Shown here: one piece after another, positions 20,206-28,861 of the stretch
Layout of the letters: the number at the start of each line of letters is the position of its first letter
How positions within the stretch are numbered: the stretch's first letter is position 1
Notes under the pieces: model-generated
Databases searched by the model: none
Seen by the model: the letters and a program-made list of their open reading frames with translations, nothing else
Told to the model about the DNA's origin: nothing
NCBI GenBank assembly: GCA_034658655.1
Contig: JAYEFQ010000109.1
Coordinates: 1-38,737 of the forward strand
DNA length: 38,737 bases
Source: JAQIBY01 sp034658655
Lineage (GTDB): Bacteria; Bacteroidota; Bacteroidia; Bacteroidales; ML635J-15
Direction of reading: 5' to 3'
Position numbers and translations under genes: made by a program

Positions 20206-22290
20206 TTGAGTCTTGTTTTTACATATTCTTCATGGTGGCTACTTGCCGGTTTAATACTTGCAATTGGACTAAGTACATTACTGTATTTTCGCGATGAAAA
20301 ATTGAGTGAGCTGAAAAAAAGTATGATAAGGCTTTTATTCGGCTTGCGTACTTTATTTATTTTCGCAATCATATTTTTATTGCTCGGTCCAGAGGTGAAA
20401 TTCTCAAAATCCGAAACTCAAAAACCGGTATTTGTCATCTTACAAGACAATTCAGCATCCATACCGATGAATCGCGACTCCTCATATTATCATGACGAAT
20501 ATGTATCTGATTTAGCCGTTTTTGTTGAGAAATTGTCTGAGAAATTTGATGTAAAAACAATGCTTTACGGAGATTCAGTTCGAGAAGCTTCAGAAATTGA
20601 TTTCAGCGATAAACTTACCAATATGTCAGGGCTATCGGATGCGATTGAGTTGCGTTATAGCCGCGAATCGCTTGGTGGTGTTTTATTGGCGTCAGATGGA
20701 TTGTATAATCAGGGTATGAATCCGTTAAATCAACTCTCCGGCTTGTCAGTTCCTGTTTTTTCCTTAGCACTTGGCGATACATTGCAGCAGAAAGATGCCT
20801 TGATTTCAGATTTGAATTATAATCAATTGGCATTTTACAGAAATAGCTTTCCTGTTCGCGTGTATTACGAGGCGTTTGATGCTGAAAATGAAACTTTGCT
20901 TATTGAAATTAAGCAAGACAATAATATAATTGCAAGGAAAACGATTGAAATATCAAAAAATTCAGCGCGTGGACATAGTGATTTTGAGATTGAAGCTAAT
21001 CAATTGGGATTGCAAGCTTATGAAATAGAAATTCAACCGCTTGATCAGGAAATTTCATTAAAAAATAATAAGGGCTTAATGTTGATAAATGTCATTGACA
21101 ATCAGCAAGAAGTATTATTGCTTGGAAGGGCTCCGCATCCTGATTTAGGTGCAATTCGTAGGGCGCTGGAGCAAAATCTGAATTATTCTGTCCGGTTACA
21201 TATGGCAAATGAGCTTCCGCTTGACTTTACAGACACTGATCTTGTGATTTTGCATGATTTGCCGGCGGCGCAATATCCGGTATCAAAGCTGATATCTGAC
21301 ATGAATCGCAGAAAAATGCCTATTTTGTTTGTATTTGGTCAAAATACAGATATTCAAACGTTTAATCAAATTGGAATGCCAATTCAAGTTCAATTACGTG
21401 GTGGTAGTTTCGATAATGCTCAAGCGGTATTTAACCAACAATTTGATTTGTTTGATATCCCTCAGAATTTGCTAAATGGGCTTGATAGAATGCCTCCGCT
21501 TAGTGTTCCTTTTGCAAGCATTCGATTGCAAGATGCTTATGATGTCCCTTTTAATCAACGCATTTCTGGTGTTGAAACTGATAATCCGCTATTGACATTT
21601 ATGCAATATGACAATCGGAAAATTGCAGTACTTACCGGTAGTGGAATTTGGAGGTGGCGTATTTCTGATTTTAAACTCAATGGAAATCATAATGCGTTTG
21701 ATGAGTTTATCAATAAAAGCATACAATATTTGATCACTAAAAGTAGTGGAGAACAATTTGCAGTAAGTGTAGGGCAAATGTTTACTAATAATGAAACCGT
21801 TGTTTTTCAGGCAGAGCTTTATAATGATGCTTGGGAATTGGTAAATAATCCGGAGGTGAGTTTGTCAATTGAAGATTCACTTGGACAAAAATTAGCATAC
21901 GTGATGAATCGGGGCATGAATGCATACCGTTTGAATTTGGGAAACCTTGCTGCCGGAGAATATTCATGGATTGCTGAAACAAGTTTTCAAGGAAATAATT
22001 TCACTGAAATAGGAACATTTATTGTGCGTGATATTTCTGTGGAAGGCCTAAAAACCCGTGCAAATCATCAATTATTGTCTATGATTGCTAATCGCACAAA
22101 TGGGGAGTTAATTTATCCCAATAAATTGAGCGCTTTTTCGGAAATACTTTTGACAAAAGATATTAGTAAATCCCGTGTTTTTACAAAGACAACCCGTGCG
22201 TCTTTGTTAAATCTTAAATGGATATTTTTCTTAATCCTTAGCTGGATCAGCCTTGAATGGTTTCTCCGGAAATTCTGGGGAAGCTATTAG
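20206..22290 (+). CDS. membrane protein with VWA-like domain, TTG start
   Basis: Membrane protein of 694 residues belonging to a conserved Bacteroidota family whose role is unknown to me. Two membrane helices at the start (YSSWWLLAGLILAIGLSTLLYF and LFGLRTLFIFAIIFLLLGP) are followed by a von Willebrand A-like domain with a DNSAS metal-site motif at 81-85 and LLASDGLYNQGMNPL. A long beta-rich region follows, including a glutamine-amidotransferase-like flavodoxin segment (VLLLGRAPHPDLGAIRRALEQ, TDLVILHDLP), and one more helix (LKWIFFLILSWISLEWFL) ends the protein. The bulk is therefore outside the cytoplasm. The start must be TTG 20206, because the first helix begins right there and the first ATG would cut into it. 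Confidence 0.8.
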   Translation: MSLVFTYSSWWLLAGLILAIGLSTLLYFRDEKLSELKKSMIRLLFGLRTLFIFAIIFLLLGPEVKFSKSETQKPVFVILQDNSASIPMNRDSSYYHDEYVSDLAVFVEKLSEKFDVKTMLYGDSVREASEIDFSDKLTNMSGLSDAIELRYSRESLGGVLLASDGLYNQGMNPLNQLSGLSVPVFSLALGDTLQQKDALISDLNYNQLAFYRNSFPVRVYYEAFDAENETLLIEIKQDNNIIARKTIEISKNSARGHSDFEIEANQLGLQAYEIEIQPLDQEISLKNNKGLMLINVIDNQQEVLLLGRAPHPDLGAIRRALEQNLNYSVRLHMANELPLDFTDTDLVILHDLPAAQYPVSKLISDMNRRKMPILFVFGQNTDIQTFNQIGMPIQVQLRGGSFDNAQAVFNQQFDLFDIPQNLLNGLDRMPPLSVPFASIRLQDAYDVPFNQRISGVETDNPLLTFMQYDNRKIAVLTGSGIWRWRISDFKLNGNHNAFDEFINKSIQYLITKSSGEQFAVSVGQMFTNNETVVFQAELYNDAWELVNNPEVSLSIEDSLGQKLAYVMNRGMNAYRLNLGNLAAGEYSWIAETSFQGNNFTEIGTFIVRDISVEGLKTRANHQLLSMIANRTNGELIYPNKLSAFSEILLTKDISKSRVFTKTTRASLLNLKWIFFLILSWISLEWFLRKFWGSY

Positions 22291-22403
22291 TATCACATTA
22301 TTTATAACTGAGAAACCGTTGGGTTAGATAAGCTCAATTCACACTTCTAATCCCATTTTAAAATCAAAAATTCCAGTATTATTTTTCATTCCTGCATTTT
22401 CCT

Positions 22404-22411
22404 TATCTTTG
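22404..22411 (+). promoter_or_regulatory. -7 promoter box of rluF, leaderless arrangement
   Basis: TATCTTTG is a perfect TAnnTTTG. ATG 22418 begins six bases after it, so the transcript should start at or next to the start codon. A TTG at 22409 that would extend the frame lies inside this box and cannot be translated from this promoter. Confidence 0.65.
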
Positions 22412-22417
22412 CAAAGC

Positions 22418-23167
22418 ATGCAAAACGAAAATTTAATTCGGATAAATAAATATTTCAGCGAGATTGGCTATTGCTCCCGCAGGCAGGCCGATAAATATAT
22501 TGAGAAAAAGCAAGTAACAATCAATGGAAAACTTGCAGAACCTGGTGAGAAAGTATCTGAAAATGATGAAATCTGCCTTAATGGAAAATTAGTTTCCTCA
22601 AAAGCAAGTAAACGCGTTTATCTCGCATTCAATAAACCACGTGGAATTGTCTGTACAACCGATACTATAAGAGAAAAAGATAATATTATCGATTATATCA
22701 ACTACCCAGAACGGATTTTCCCTATCGGAAGACTTGATAAAGACAGTCAGGGATTAATTTTCCTGACAAATGATGGAGATATTGTAAATAAAATACTTAG
22801 AGCGAGAAACAATCATGAAAAAGAATATCTCGTTACCGTAAAACAACCAATAACAAAGGCTTTCATTCGAAAAATGGGAGATGGGGTTCCTATTTTAGAT
22901 ACCGTTACGCGTAAATGCTTTGTTGAACAAATTGACAAATACCAATTTAGAATAATCCTCACACAAGGTTTAAATCGACAAATTAGAAGAATGTGTGAAT
23001 ATCTCGGGAATAAAGTTGTCCGCCTAGAACGATATCGGATAATGAATATAAATTTAGACATGCCACTAGGTCAATGGCGATATATCACAAAAAAAGAGCT
23101 TCAAGAATTAGGATATCTTTTATCTGACTCTTCAAAAACAATAGATAAGTTAAGAAGCCTTGATTGA
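22418..23167 (+). CDS. rluF: 23S rRNA pseudouridine synthase RluF
   Basis: RsuA-family pseudouridine synthase of 249 residues, acting on 23S rRNA (position 2604 in the E. coli enzyme). An S4 RNA-binding domain (residues ~7-65, INKYFSEIGYCSRRQADKYIEKKQVTING) is followed by the catalytic domain with GRLDKDSQGLIFLTNDGD, the catalytic Asp being D107. The segments NKILRARNNHEKEYLVTV, GVPILDTVTRKCFVE and QGLNRQIRRMCEYLGNKV match RluF closely and argue against RluB or RsuA. The basic C-terminal tail seen in E. coli RluF is absent. ATG 22418 is preferred over an upstream in-frame TTG that lies within the promoter box. It converges on xerD with 21 bases between the stops. Confidence 0.95.
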   Translation: MQNENLIRINKYFSEIGYCSRRQADKYIEKKQVTINGKLAEPGEKVSENDEICLNGKLVSSKASKRVYLAFNKPRGIVCTTDTIREKDNIIDYINYPERIFPIGRLDKDSQGLIFLTNDGDIVNKILRARNNHEKEYLVTVKQPITKAFIRKMGDGVPILDTVTRKCFVEQIDKYQFRIILTQGLNRQIRRMCEYLGNKVVRLERYRIMNINLDMPLGQWRYITKKELQELGYLLSDSSKTIDKLRSLD

Positions 23168-23188
23168 TTCCCCAACTAATTGTATGCA

Positions 23189-24103
23189 TCATGATTCCTT
23201 TTGTGATCGAGGATGAAAACTTAAAATGTTTTCCTTCAAGTAATGTCTATCTAAATGTGCATAAATCTCAGTAGTAGTGATAGATGAGTGTCCGAGCATT
23301 TCTTGTACTGCACGTAAATCTGCACCACCTTCTACTAAATGTGTAGCAAAAGAATGTCGTAAGGCATGAGGGCTGATATTTTTCTTGATTTCTGCCAATG
23401 CAGCATGTTTTTTAACTATATTAAACACCATAACGCGACTTAAAATCCCCCCAGATTTACTAAGAAATAATATGTCACTTGTATTAGGCTTTGTCTCTTG
23501 ATGTCTGCGTGTTCCTTCAATATAAAGGCGAATAGATTTTAAGGCTGGAGCATTGATTGGAATAAGGCGTTCTTTATTTCCTTTGCCGATTACACGAATA
23601 AAGCTTTCCTCAAAATAAATATGCGATAATCTTAAATTGCATAACTCAGAAACCCGAAGTCCACAACCGTACATTACCTCAATAATTGCTCTGTTTCTAT
23701 GTCCTAGTGGGGCTGATAAATCAATACTTTGAATCATTCTGCTAATTTCGATGACACTAAGAAATTCGGGTAATTTCATGCCAATTCGTGGCGCATCTAA
23801 TAATGAGGCTGGATTATCATTAATTTGATTATCTAAAAGTAAAAATCGATAGAAACTTTTTATTCCACTTATTATTCTGGCTTGCGAGCGGGCGCTTAAT
23901 CCGATTTCATTCAACCATTCAACAAAAGATTGTAAATCTTCATGTGTTAATTGATCTGCTGTTTTTTTAGAATTTTGTATATCTTTGATGAATCGACGCA
24001 ATTTATCAATGTCGCGTAAATAAGCAGCTTGGGAAGCTTTTGATAAAGACAGTTCTAGTTTTAAATACGTATGAAAGTCTTCTATGCGCTCTTTCCATGT
24101 CAT
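23189..24103 (-). CDS. xerD: tyrosine recombinase XerD
   Basis: Site-specific tyrosine recombinase of 304 residues that resolves chromosome dimers at dif with a XerC partner. The N-terminal SAM-like core-binding domain (~5-90) is followed by the catalytic domain with Arg in YGCGLRVSELCNLRL, Lys in GKGNKERLIPI, the H-x-x-R box HALRHSFATHLVEGG, His in LGHSS and the nucleophilic Tyr in TTEIYAHLDRHYLKE. All active-site residues are present. The gene is not next to attachment sites or phage genes, and its sequence is housekeeping-like, so it is the cellular enzyme and not an integrase. XerC cannot be excluded, but the motif pattern favours XerD. A TACATTTA box (24108-24115) lies only four bases before the ATG. 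Confidence 0.92.
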   Translation of the reverse strand: MTWKERIEDFHTYLKLELSLSKASQAAYLRDIDKLRRFIKDIQNSKKTADQLTHEDLQSFVEWLNEIGLSARSQARIISGIKSFYRFLLLDNQINDNPASLLDAPRIGMKLPEFLSVIEISRMIQSIDLSAPLGHRNRAIIEVMYGCGLRVSELCNLRLSHIYFEESFIRVIGKGNKERLIPINAPALKSIRLYIEGTRRHQETKPNTSDILFLSKSGGILSRVMVFNIVKKHAALAEIKKNISPHALRHSFATHLVEGGADLRAVQEMLGHSSITTTEIYAHLDRHYLKENILSFHPRSQKES

Positions 24104-24107
24104 TGCG

Positions 24108-24115
24108 TAAATGTA
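24108..24115 (-). promoter_or_regulatory. candidate -7 box of xerD
   Basis: TACATTTA on the minus strand fits TAnnTTTG at seven of eight positions and ends four bases before the xerD ATG, another leaderless arrangement. The divergent aroQ start is only 28 bases away. Confidence 0.4.
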
Positions 24116-24131
24116 CTTTAATTAAAACAAA

Positions 24132-24566
24132 ATGAAAAAGAAAATTCAAATTATTAATGGTGTTAATCTTAACTTGCTCGGCGAACGAGAAACGGAAATC
24201 TATGGAAATATTCGTTTTGAACAGTTTTTAGAAAAACTTAAGTCCATGTTTCCCGATCTTGAAATCACTTATTATCAGTCAAATATCGAAGGGGAGATTG
24301 TAGAATGTTTACAAAATGTTAATAAAAAATGTGATGGTATTATATTAAATGCCGGAGGCTTTTCTCATACTTCTGTCGCTTTACGAGATGCCGTTGCTGC
24401 AATAGATACACCGGTTGTTGAAGTCCATATCTCAAATTTATTGAAAAGAGAGCCATTTCGACATATTTCATTAATTTCCCCTGTTTGTAAGGGATTTATA
24501 AGTGGATTTGGCTTTGATTCATACACTTTGTCAATTAATTATTTTCTTTTATCTTCGTATCTATAA
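24132..24566 (+). CDS. aroQ: type II 3-dehydroquinate dehydratase
   Basis: Type II dehydroquinase of 144 residues, forming 3-dehydroshikimate from 3-dehydroquinate in the shikimate pathway. Signature motifs: NGVNLNLLGERETEIYG with the catalytic Tyr in the EIYG flap, YQSNIEGEIVECLQ, LNAGGFSHTSVALRDA, and VEVHISNLLKREPFRHISLISP with the catalytic His. Family members are small cytoplasmic dodecamers of ~145-150 residues, which this matches. It is transcribed divergently from xerD, with 28 bases between the starts, and is followed after 33 bases by a membrane protein gene in the same direction. Confidence 0.96.
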   Translation: MKKKIQIINGVNLNLLGERETEIYGNIRFEQFLEKLKSMFPDLEITYYQSNIEGEIVECLQNVNKKCDGIILNAGGFSHTSVALRDAVAAIDTPVVEVHISNLLKREPFRHISLISPVCKGFISGFGFDSYTLSINYFLLSSYL

Positions 24567-24599
24567 TAAATAATTAATAGAAAGTTTATTTTAAAATAT

Positions 24600-25127
24600 A
24601 TGGATAAACGTAGGACTATTTACAAATTGCAGGATCTTAAAGGGTGTGTTTTTTTGAGCTTGATTAATATGTTATTTGGCGGACTTTTGCTTGCTGTTTT
24701 AAAAGGGTTTCGTGTATTATTATTTGATAAAATTGAAGAAAGCCTACTAATAGGTGTCGATCTTGAACAAAACTCTATAGGATTGAAAGACCTAGTAGGT
24801 GATAGTGTATTTCTATTTCATTCAACAGCTATAGAAACGTTAGTGCTTTCCACAATTTCATTAATCTCAATCTTGTTTTTAATTCGCTTGAATGGAGGTG
24901 TATTAATCCGTAGAATTGTTGCATGGACAATTACTATTGGAATAAGTTTAATAAATTTCGCTTCAATAATGATTGCTCTCCGATTTATGACTACGGCTTC
25001 TCACACTTTTGCTAATCAGGGATATAATGTCGTTACAATCTTTGGAGTAATCATTTTCTTAATTGGCTTAAGCTTGCTGTTTTTCAAATCGTTAAAGGAT
25101 TTAATTCAAACAAATCCAAGAAAATAA
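24600..25127 (+). CDS. four-helix membrane protein, function unknown
   Basis: Predicted inner-membrane protein of 175 residues with about four membrane helices: CVFLSLINMLFGGLLLAVLKGF, ETLVLSTISLISILFLI, IRRIVAWTITIGISLINFASIMIAL and VVTIFGVIIFLIGLSLLFF. A polar loop (residues ~44-75, DKIEESLLIGVDLEQNSIGLKDLVGD) lies between helices 1 and 2. The layout resembles the DUF2975 type of small membrane proteins, often found with a YozG-like repressor, but no such regulator is next to it and I do not rely on the match. It lies 33 bases after aroQ and could be read through from it. Confidence 0.7.
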   Translation: MDKRRTIYKLQDLKGCVFLSLINMLFGGLLLAVLKGFRVLLFDKIEESLLIGVDLEQNSIGLKDLVGDSVFLFHSTAIETLVLSTISLISILFLIRLNGGVLIRRIVAWTITIGISLINFASIMIALRFMTTASHTFANQGYNVVTIFGVIIFLIGLSLLFFKSLKDLIQTNPRK

Positions 25128-25142
25128 AATAAAATGAATTGG

Positions 25143-25174
25143 TTTGTTTATTTCAAAGAATTTAAGTATTTTTG
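25143..25174 (+). promoter_or_regulatory. strong promoter of rpsO
   Basis: TTTG (25143-25146), then exactly 20 bases, then TATTTTTG (25167-25174): a full match to the Bacteroidota consensus TTTG-N(19-21)-TAnnTTTG. The 5' leader would be about 45 bases. Confidence 0.85.
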
Positions 25175-25224
25175 CACGCTTAATGAGTAAACAAACAATA
25201 AGTTACTATTTTAATTAACAAATT

Positions 25225-25500
25225 ATGAAAAATTATTTAGACGCAGAAAAGAAACAAGAGATTTTTTCTCAGTACGGGAAGTCTAACGATGACACTGGAT
25301 CTGCCGAAAGTCAGATTGCATTGTTTTCCTACCGTATTAAGCACTTAACTGAGCATTTGAAGAAAAACAAAAAAGATTTTGGCACACAACGTGCTTTGTT
25401 ATCATTGGTTGGTAAACGTCGTCGTTTACTAAATTATCTGAAAGATCGTGAAATTCAGCGCTATCGTGATATTATTAAAGAACTGGGTCTGAGAAAATAA
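25225..25500 (+). CDS. rpsO: 30S ribosomal protein S15
   Basis: Ribosomal protein S15, 91 residues, which binds 16S rRNA and nucleates the platform of the small subunit. The family core is intact: YGKSNDDTGSAESQIALFSYRIKHLTEHLKKNKKDFGTQRALLSLVGKRRRLLNYLKDR with the conserved GSxEVQ-like helix start and the RRRLL segment. A strong promoter lies upstream and a hairpin with a T-tract (25505-25530) separates it from pnp. The rpsO-pnp order is widely conserved in bacteria. Confidence 0.98.
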   Translation: MKNYLDAEKKQEIFSQYGKSNDDTGSAESQIALFSYRIKHLTEHLKKNKKDFGTQRALLSLVGKRRRLLNYLKDREIQRYRDIIKELGLRK

Positions 25501-25504
25501 CATT

Positions 25505-25530
25505 AAAGAGGCATTAATTTGCCTCTTTTT
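25505..25530 (+). terminator. rpsO-pnp intergenic terminator/attenuator
   Basis: AAAGAGGCA (25505-25513) and TGCCTCTTT (25520-25528) form a perfect 9-bp stem with a TTAATT loop, followed by TT. No other promoter is obvious in the remaining 15 bases before pnp, so read-through presumably sets pnp levels. Confidence 0.85.
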
Positions 25531-25545
25531 AGTATTAAATAAATT

Positions 25546-27804
25546 ATGGAAAATTATAACGAAACAATCAAAACAATTAGTTTGCCAGATGGCAGAGTAA
25601 TTGAAATTTCTACCGGAAAATTAGCAAAACAAGCTACTGGTTCAGTTGTCGTGAAAATGGGAGATACCATGCTCCTTGCTACAGTAACAGCATCTAAAGA
25701 ACCAAAATCTGACGTTGATTTTCTCCCACTATCTGTGGATTATCGAGAAAATTATTCCGCAGTGGGACGTTTCCCAGGAGGATTTCTAAAACGTGAAGGA
25801 AGGCCTTCAAATCGTGAAATATTAACCTCACGACTTGTTGATCGCGCAATTCGCCCATTATTCCCAGACGGATTTCATTATGAAGTATTCGTTACCATTA
25901 ATTTGATTTCAGCCAATAAAAATGATATGCCAGATGCATTGGCAGGTCTTGCTGCTTCAGCTGCTATTGCTGTGTCTGATTTGCCGTTTAATGGTCCAAT
26001 CTCTGAAGCTCGTGTTTCAAGAATTAATGGAGAATTTGTAGTTAATCCTATGCTTTCTGATAATGAAGCTGCTGATATTGATATCATTGTTGCTGCAACC
26101 GAAGAAAATATTATGATGGTTGAAGGCGAAATGGATGAAGTGCAGGAAACCGATTTGTTGGATGCAATTAAAGTTGCTCACGATGCCATTATTCCTATGT
26201 GTCAGGCACAAAATGAACTGATGAAAGATGCAGGGAAATCTGAAAAACGTGAGATTGTTCTTCCTGAATCTGATGAAGCATTGCTGAAAGAAATTAAATC
26301 TGCTTGCTACCAAAAATGTTATGATATTGCCAAAGATGGCTTAGCTGACAAACATAAACGCGCTGAATTGTTTGGTGAAGTGCTTGATACATACATGAAA
26401 AAATACGATGAAGAGAATGAAACTGTAAATCATAATCTCATTAATTCATATTTCCACGATGTGCAAAAAGAAGCTGTACGCCAATCTGTACTCGACAATA
26501 AAACACGTCTTGATGGTCGTAAAACTGATGAAATTCGCCCAATCTGGTGTGAAATTGATGCCTTGCCAACTGCTCACGGATCTGCAATCTTTACACGTGG
26601 TGAAACACAATCATTAACAACGGTTACTTTAGGTACAAAACTCGACGAGCAATTGCTTGACGATGCTATGTTTAAAGGGTATGAGCAATTTTTATTGCAT
26701 TATAATTTCCCGCCATTCTGTACTGGTGATGCACGCCCAAGTCGTGGAACAAGCCGTCGTGAAATTGGTCACGGAAATTTGGCACATAGAGCTTTAAGCT
26801 CAATAGTACCAAAGAAAAATGCTGATTTCCCTTACACCTTACGTGTTGTTTCTGATATTCTGGAATCTAACGGTTCATCATCAATGGCAACGGTTTGTGC
26901 AGGTACGCTTGCGCTGATGGATGCCGGTGTGAAAATCAAAAAACCAGTTTCAGGTATTGCAATGGGAATGATTTCTGATGCCAATTCTGGAAAATATGCA
27001 ATCCTTAGTGATATCCTCGGTGATGAAGATCATCTTGGTGATATGGATTTTAAAGTAACCGGAACAAAAGACGGTATTACTGCAACACAAATGGATATTA
27101 AAGTTGACGGATTGTCGTTTGACGTGCTGAAAGAAGCCCTCGAACAAGCAAAACAAGGTCGCTTGCATATTCTCGGCATAATGACAGAAACTATTGCTGA
27201 ACCACGCGCAGAATATAAAGAGCATGCTCCGCATATTGAAGGAATTACCATTCCGAAAGATATGATTGGTGCTATTATTGGACCGGGTGGAAAAATTATT
27301 CAGGAATTGCAAAAAGAAACAAATACTATAATTACCATTGATGAAGTGGATGAAAAAGGACAGGTTGAAGTATTTGCTGAAAATAAAGCAGATATCGAAA
27401 ATGCAATGAATCGTATTAAAGCCATTGTTGCTGTCCCTGAAGTTGGTGAAGTATATGACGGAACGGTTAAAACTATTGCGTCTTATGGTGCATTTATTGA
27501 AATCCTTCCTGGGAAAGATGGTTTACTCCATATTTCAGAAATTGAATGGAGACGCATTCACTCTGTAGAAGATGTACTGAAAGAAGGACAAAAACTACAA
27601 GTGAAAGTGATTGGTATTGATGAACGTTCAGGAAAAATTAAATTAAGTCGTAAAGCACTGCTTGAAAAACCTGAAGGTTACGAAGAGCCACGACGCGATA
27701 TTCGTAGTAATGACGGTAATCGTGAACGTAAAAGCTTTAAACCAAGAAGCAATGATCGTGAACGTGGTCGTCGGGATGACAAACCCCACAGACACCGCGA
27801 TTAA
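25546..27804 (+). CDS. pnp: polyribonucleotide nucleotidyltransferase
   Basis: PNPase, the 3'-5' phosphorolytic exoribonuclease of RNA turnover, 752 residues. Two RNase PH domains (~10-230 and ~330-560) enclose a helical linker; the first contains FPGGFLKREGRPSNREILTSRLVDR and the second the active FFTRGETQ-type segment (IFTRGETQSLTTVTLG), TGDARPSRGTSRREIGHGNLA and ILESNGSSSMATVCAG. A KH domain (~565-625, IIGPGGKIIQELQ) and an S1 domain (~640-705, GEVYDGTVKTIASYGAFIEILPGKDGLLHISEI) follow. The last ~40 residues are an Arg/Asp-rich disordered tail, which may bind RNA. It is expressed with rpsO and ends at a strong terminator. Confidence 0.98.
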   Translation: MENYNETIKTISLPDGRVIEISTGKLAKQATGSVVVKMGDTMLLATVTASKEPKSDVDFLPLSVDYRENYSAVGRFPGGFLKREGRPSNREILTSRLVDRAIRPLFPDGFHYEVFVTINLISANKNDMPDALAGLAASAAIAVSDLPFNGPISEARVSRINGEFVVNPMLSDNEAADIDIIVAATEENIMMVEGEMDEVQETDLLDAIKVAHDAIIPMCQAQNELMKDAGKSEKREIVLPESDEALLKEIKSACYQKCYDIAKDGLADKHKRAELFGEVLDTYMKKYDEENETVNHNLINSYFHDVQKEAVRQSVLDNKTRLDGRKTDEIRPIWCEIDALPTAHGSAIFTRGETQSLTTVTLGTKLDEQLLDDAMFKGYEQFLLHYNFPPFCTGDARPSRGTSRREIGHGNLAHRALSSIVPKKNADFPYTLRVVSDILESNGSSSMATVCAGTLALMDAGVKIKKPVSGIAMGMISDANSGKYAILSDILGDEDHLGDMDFKVTGTKDGITATQMDIKVDGLSFDVLKEALEQAKQGRLHILGIMTETIAEPRAEYKEHAPHIEGITIPKDMIGAIIGPGGKIIQELQKETNTIITIDEVDEKGQVEVFAENKADIENAMNRIKAIVAVPEVGEVYDGTVKTIASYGAFIEILPGKDGLLHISEIEWRRIHSVEDVLKEGQKLQVKVIGIDERSGKIKLSRKALLEKPEGYEEPRRDIRSNDGNRERKSFKPRSNDRERGRRDDKPHRHRD

Positions 27805-27820
27805 TAAGATAATCTTAATG

Positions 27821-27851
27821 AAAAAGTCCATCAACGATGGGCTTTTTTTTT
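27821..27851 (+). terminator. pnp terminator
   Basis: AAAAAGTCCATC (27821-27832) pairs with GATGGGCTTTTT (27836-27847) over 12 bp with one G-U pair, a 3-base loop and a continued T-run. It closes the rpsO-pnp operon. Confidence 0.92.
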
Positions 27852-27984
27852 GCTATTCTGAGGTGTAATATTGTCTCGCAAACCTACCTGCCATCCTCGG
27901 TACGCAAACTGTTAGTCCGGCTCACACTCTTTGTGACATTTAAAACATTCAAATTTTGTAACAAAAGCATGTAATATGAAAATT

Positions 27985-28323
27985 GCCACAAATGCACGAA
28001 TAAAATATTTTTTTTTCATTCGTGCATTCGTGGCTTTACTTTCGTGTCCAGCTCATTTTTCATTCATGTATTTTTAATGAGCTTGCGAATCATCTGTGTT
28101 TATCTTCTTGCGACTCCAACTAACTTTCATTCGTGTATTCGTGGCTTCCCTTTCGTGTCCAGCTCATTTTTCATTCATGTATTTTTAATGAGCTTGCGAA
28201 TCATCTGTGTTTATCTTCTTGCGACTCCAACTCACTTTCATTCGTGTATTCGTGGCTTCCTTTTCGTGTCCAGCTCATTTTTCATTCATGCATTTCTGAT
28301 GAGCTTGCCGAATTATTCATGGT
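27985..28323 (+). repeat. repeat array 1: hairpin head plus tandem 111-bp units
   Basis: Begins with a 17-bp inverted repeat, GCCACAAATGCACGAAT (27985-28001) against ATTCGTGCATTCGTGGC (28018-28034), one mismatch. The right arm is also the first bases of a 111-bp unit repeated in tandem at 28018, 28129 and 28240; the third unit breaks off near 28323. Units are almost identical and have no variable spacers, so this is not CRISPR. No gene is supported in the 27805-28427 gap; long open frames here are a by-product of a period divisible by three. Confidence 0.9.
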
Positions 28324-28386
28324 TAAACTTTTAACACGTCAAGCTTATATTTTATTCGCTTAAATTTTTAAAAATCTCTTAAACTA

Positions 28387-28417
28387 TTGCATAAAAACAT
28401 AATTTCCTTTAAATTTG
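28387..28417 (+). promoter_or_regulatory. promoter of the GxxExxY gene
   Basis: TTG (28387-28389, within ATTG), 20 bases, then TAAATTTG (28410-28417), an exact TAnnTTTG. The ATG at 28428 follows 10 bases after the box. This lies outside the repeat array, so the gene has its own promoter. Confidence 0.7.
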
Positions 28418-28427
28418 AGAAAAGTCA

Positions 28428-28808
28428 ATGACTATGCAAAACTATATTTTTGAACAAGAAAGCTACAACATAATCGGTAAATGCTTTGAAGTCCATAATA
28501 ATTTAGGACCTGGATTTCTTGAAATTGTATATAAAGATGCGTTAGAATATGAATTTCGTAAATCTCGAATACCATATGATCGAGAAAAGAAATATGAAGT
28601 GAACTATAAAGGAATCATTCTTCCACATAAATTTTATGCTGATTTTGTTGTTTATGATAAAATTATTTTAGAAGTAAAAGCCATTAATCAAATCCCGGAT
28701 GAATTTATAGCCCAAGCATTAAACTATTTAAAAGTTTCAAATAATACACTTGCTTTAATCGTCAATTTTGGAGAATTAAAGCTTACACAAAAAAGGATTG
28801 TCCTTTAA
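28428..28808 (+). CDS. GxxExxY family protein, PD-(D/E)XK nuclease-like
   Basis: Protein of 126 residues of the GxxExxY family (PDDEXK_3-type), whose biological role is not established. The naming motif G29-F-L-E32-I-V-Y35 lies in VHNNLGPGFLEIVYKDALEYEF. A PD-(D/E)XK-like core follows: D72 in YADFVVYDK, then E82-V-K84 in IILEVKAI, and Q96 in AQALNYL; with E32 this gives the acidic and basic residues of a metal-dependent nuclease site. The closing strand LALIVNFGELKLTQKRIV is typical. All key residues are intact and the gene has a good promoter, so it looks functional. A second ATG two codons in (28434) is possible. It is flanked on both sides by repeat arrays with the same hairpin head, in the same orientation. 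Confidence 0.92.
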   Translation: MTMQNYIFEQESYNIIGKCFEVHNNLGPGFLEIVYKDALEYEFRKSRIPYDREKKYEVNYKGIILPHKFYADFVVYDKIILEVKAINQIPDEFIAQALNYLKVSNNTLALIVNFGELKLTQKRIVL

Positions 28809-28861
28809 TTCTTAAATATTTTTTCATGGAATTTTCATTGGAATTATAGCAAACAAAAAGA

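Noticed and set aside
22409..22417. TTG start for rluF
   Set aside because: It lies inside the TATCTTTG promoter box; ATG 22418 gives the normal RluF N-terminus.
23189..24103. Phage or element integrase
   Set aside because: The tyrosine recombinase is XerD-like in length and motifs and has no att-like repeats, tRNA gene or phage genes nearby.
28044..28363. Overlapping open frames of 76-96 codons in repeat array 1
   Set aside because: They exist because the 111-bp repeat is a multiple of three and lacks stops; the protein is just the repeat translated, with no start signal.
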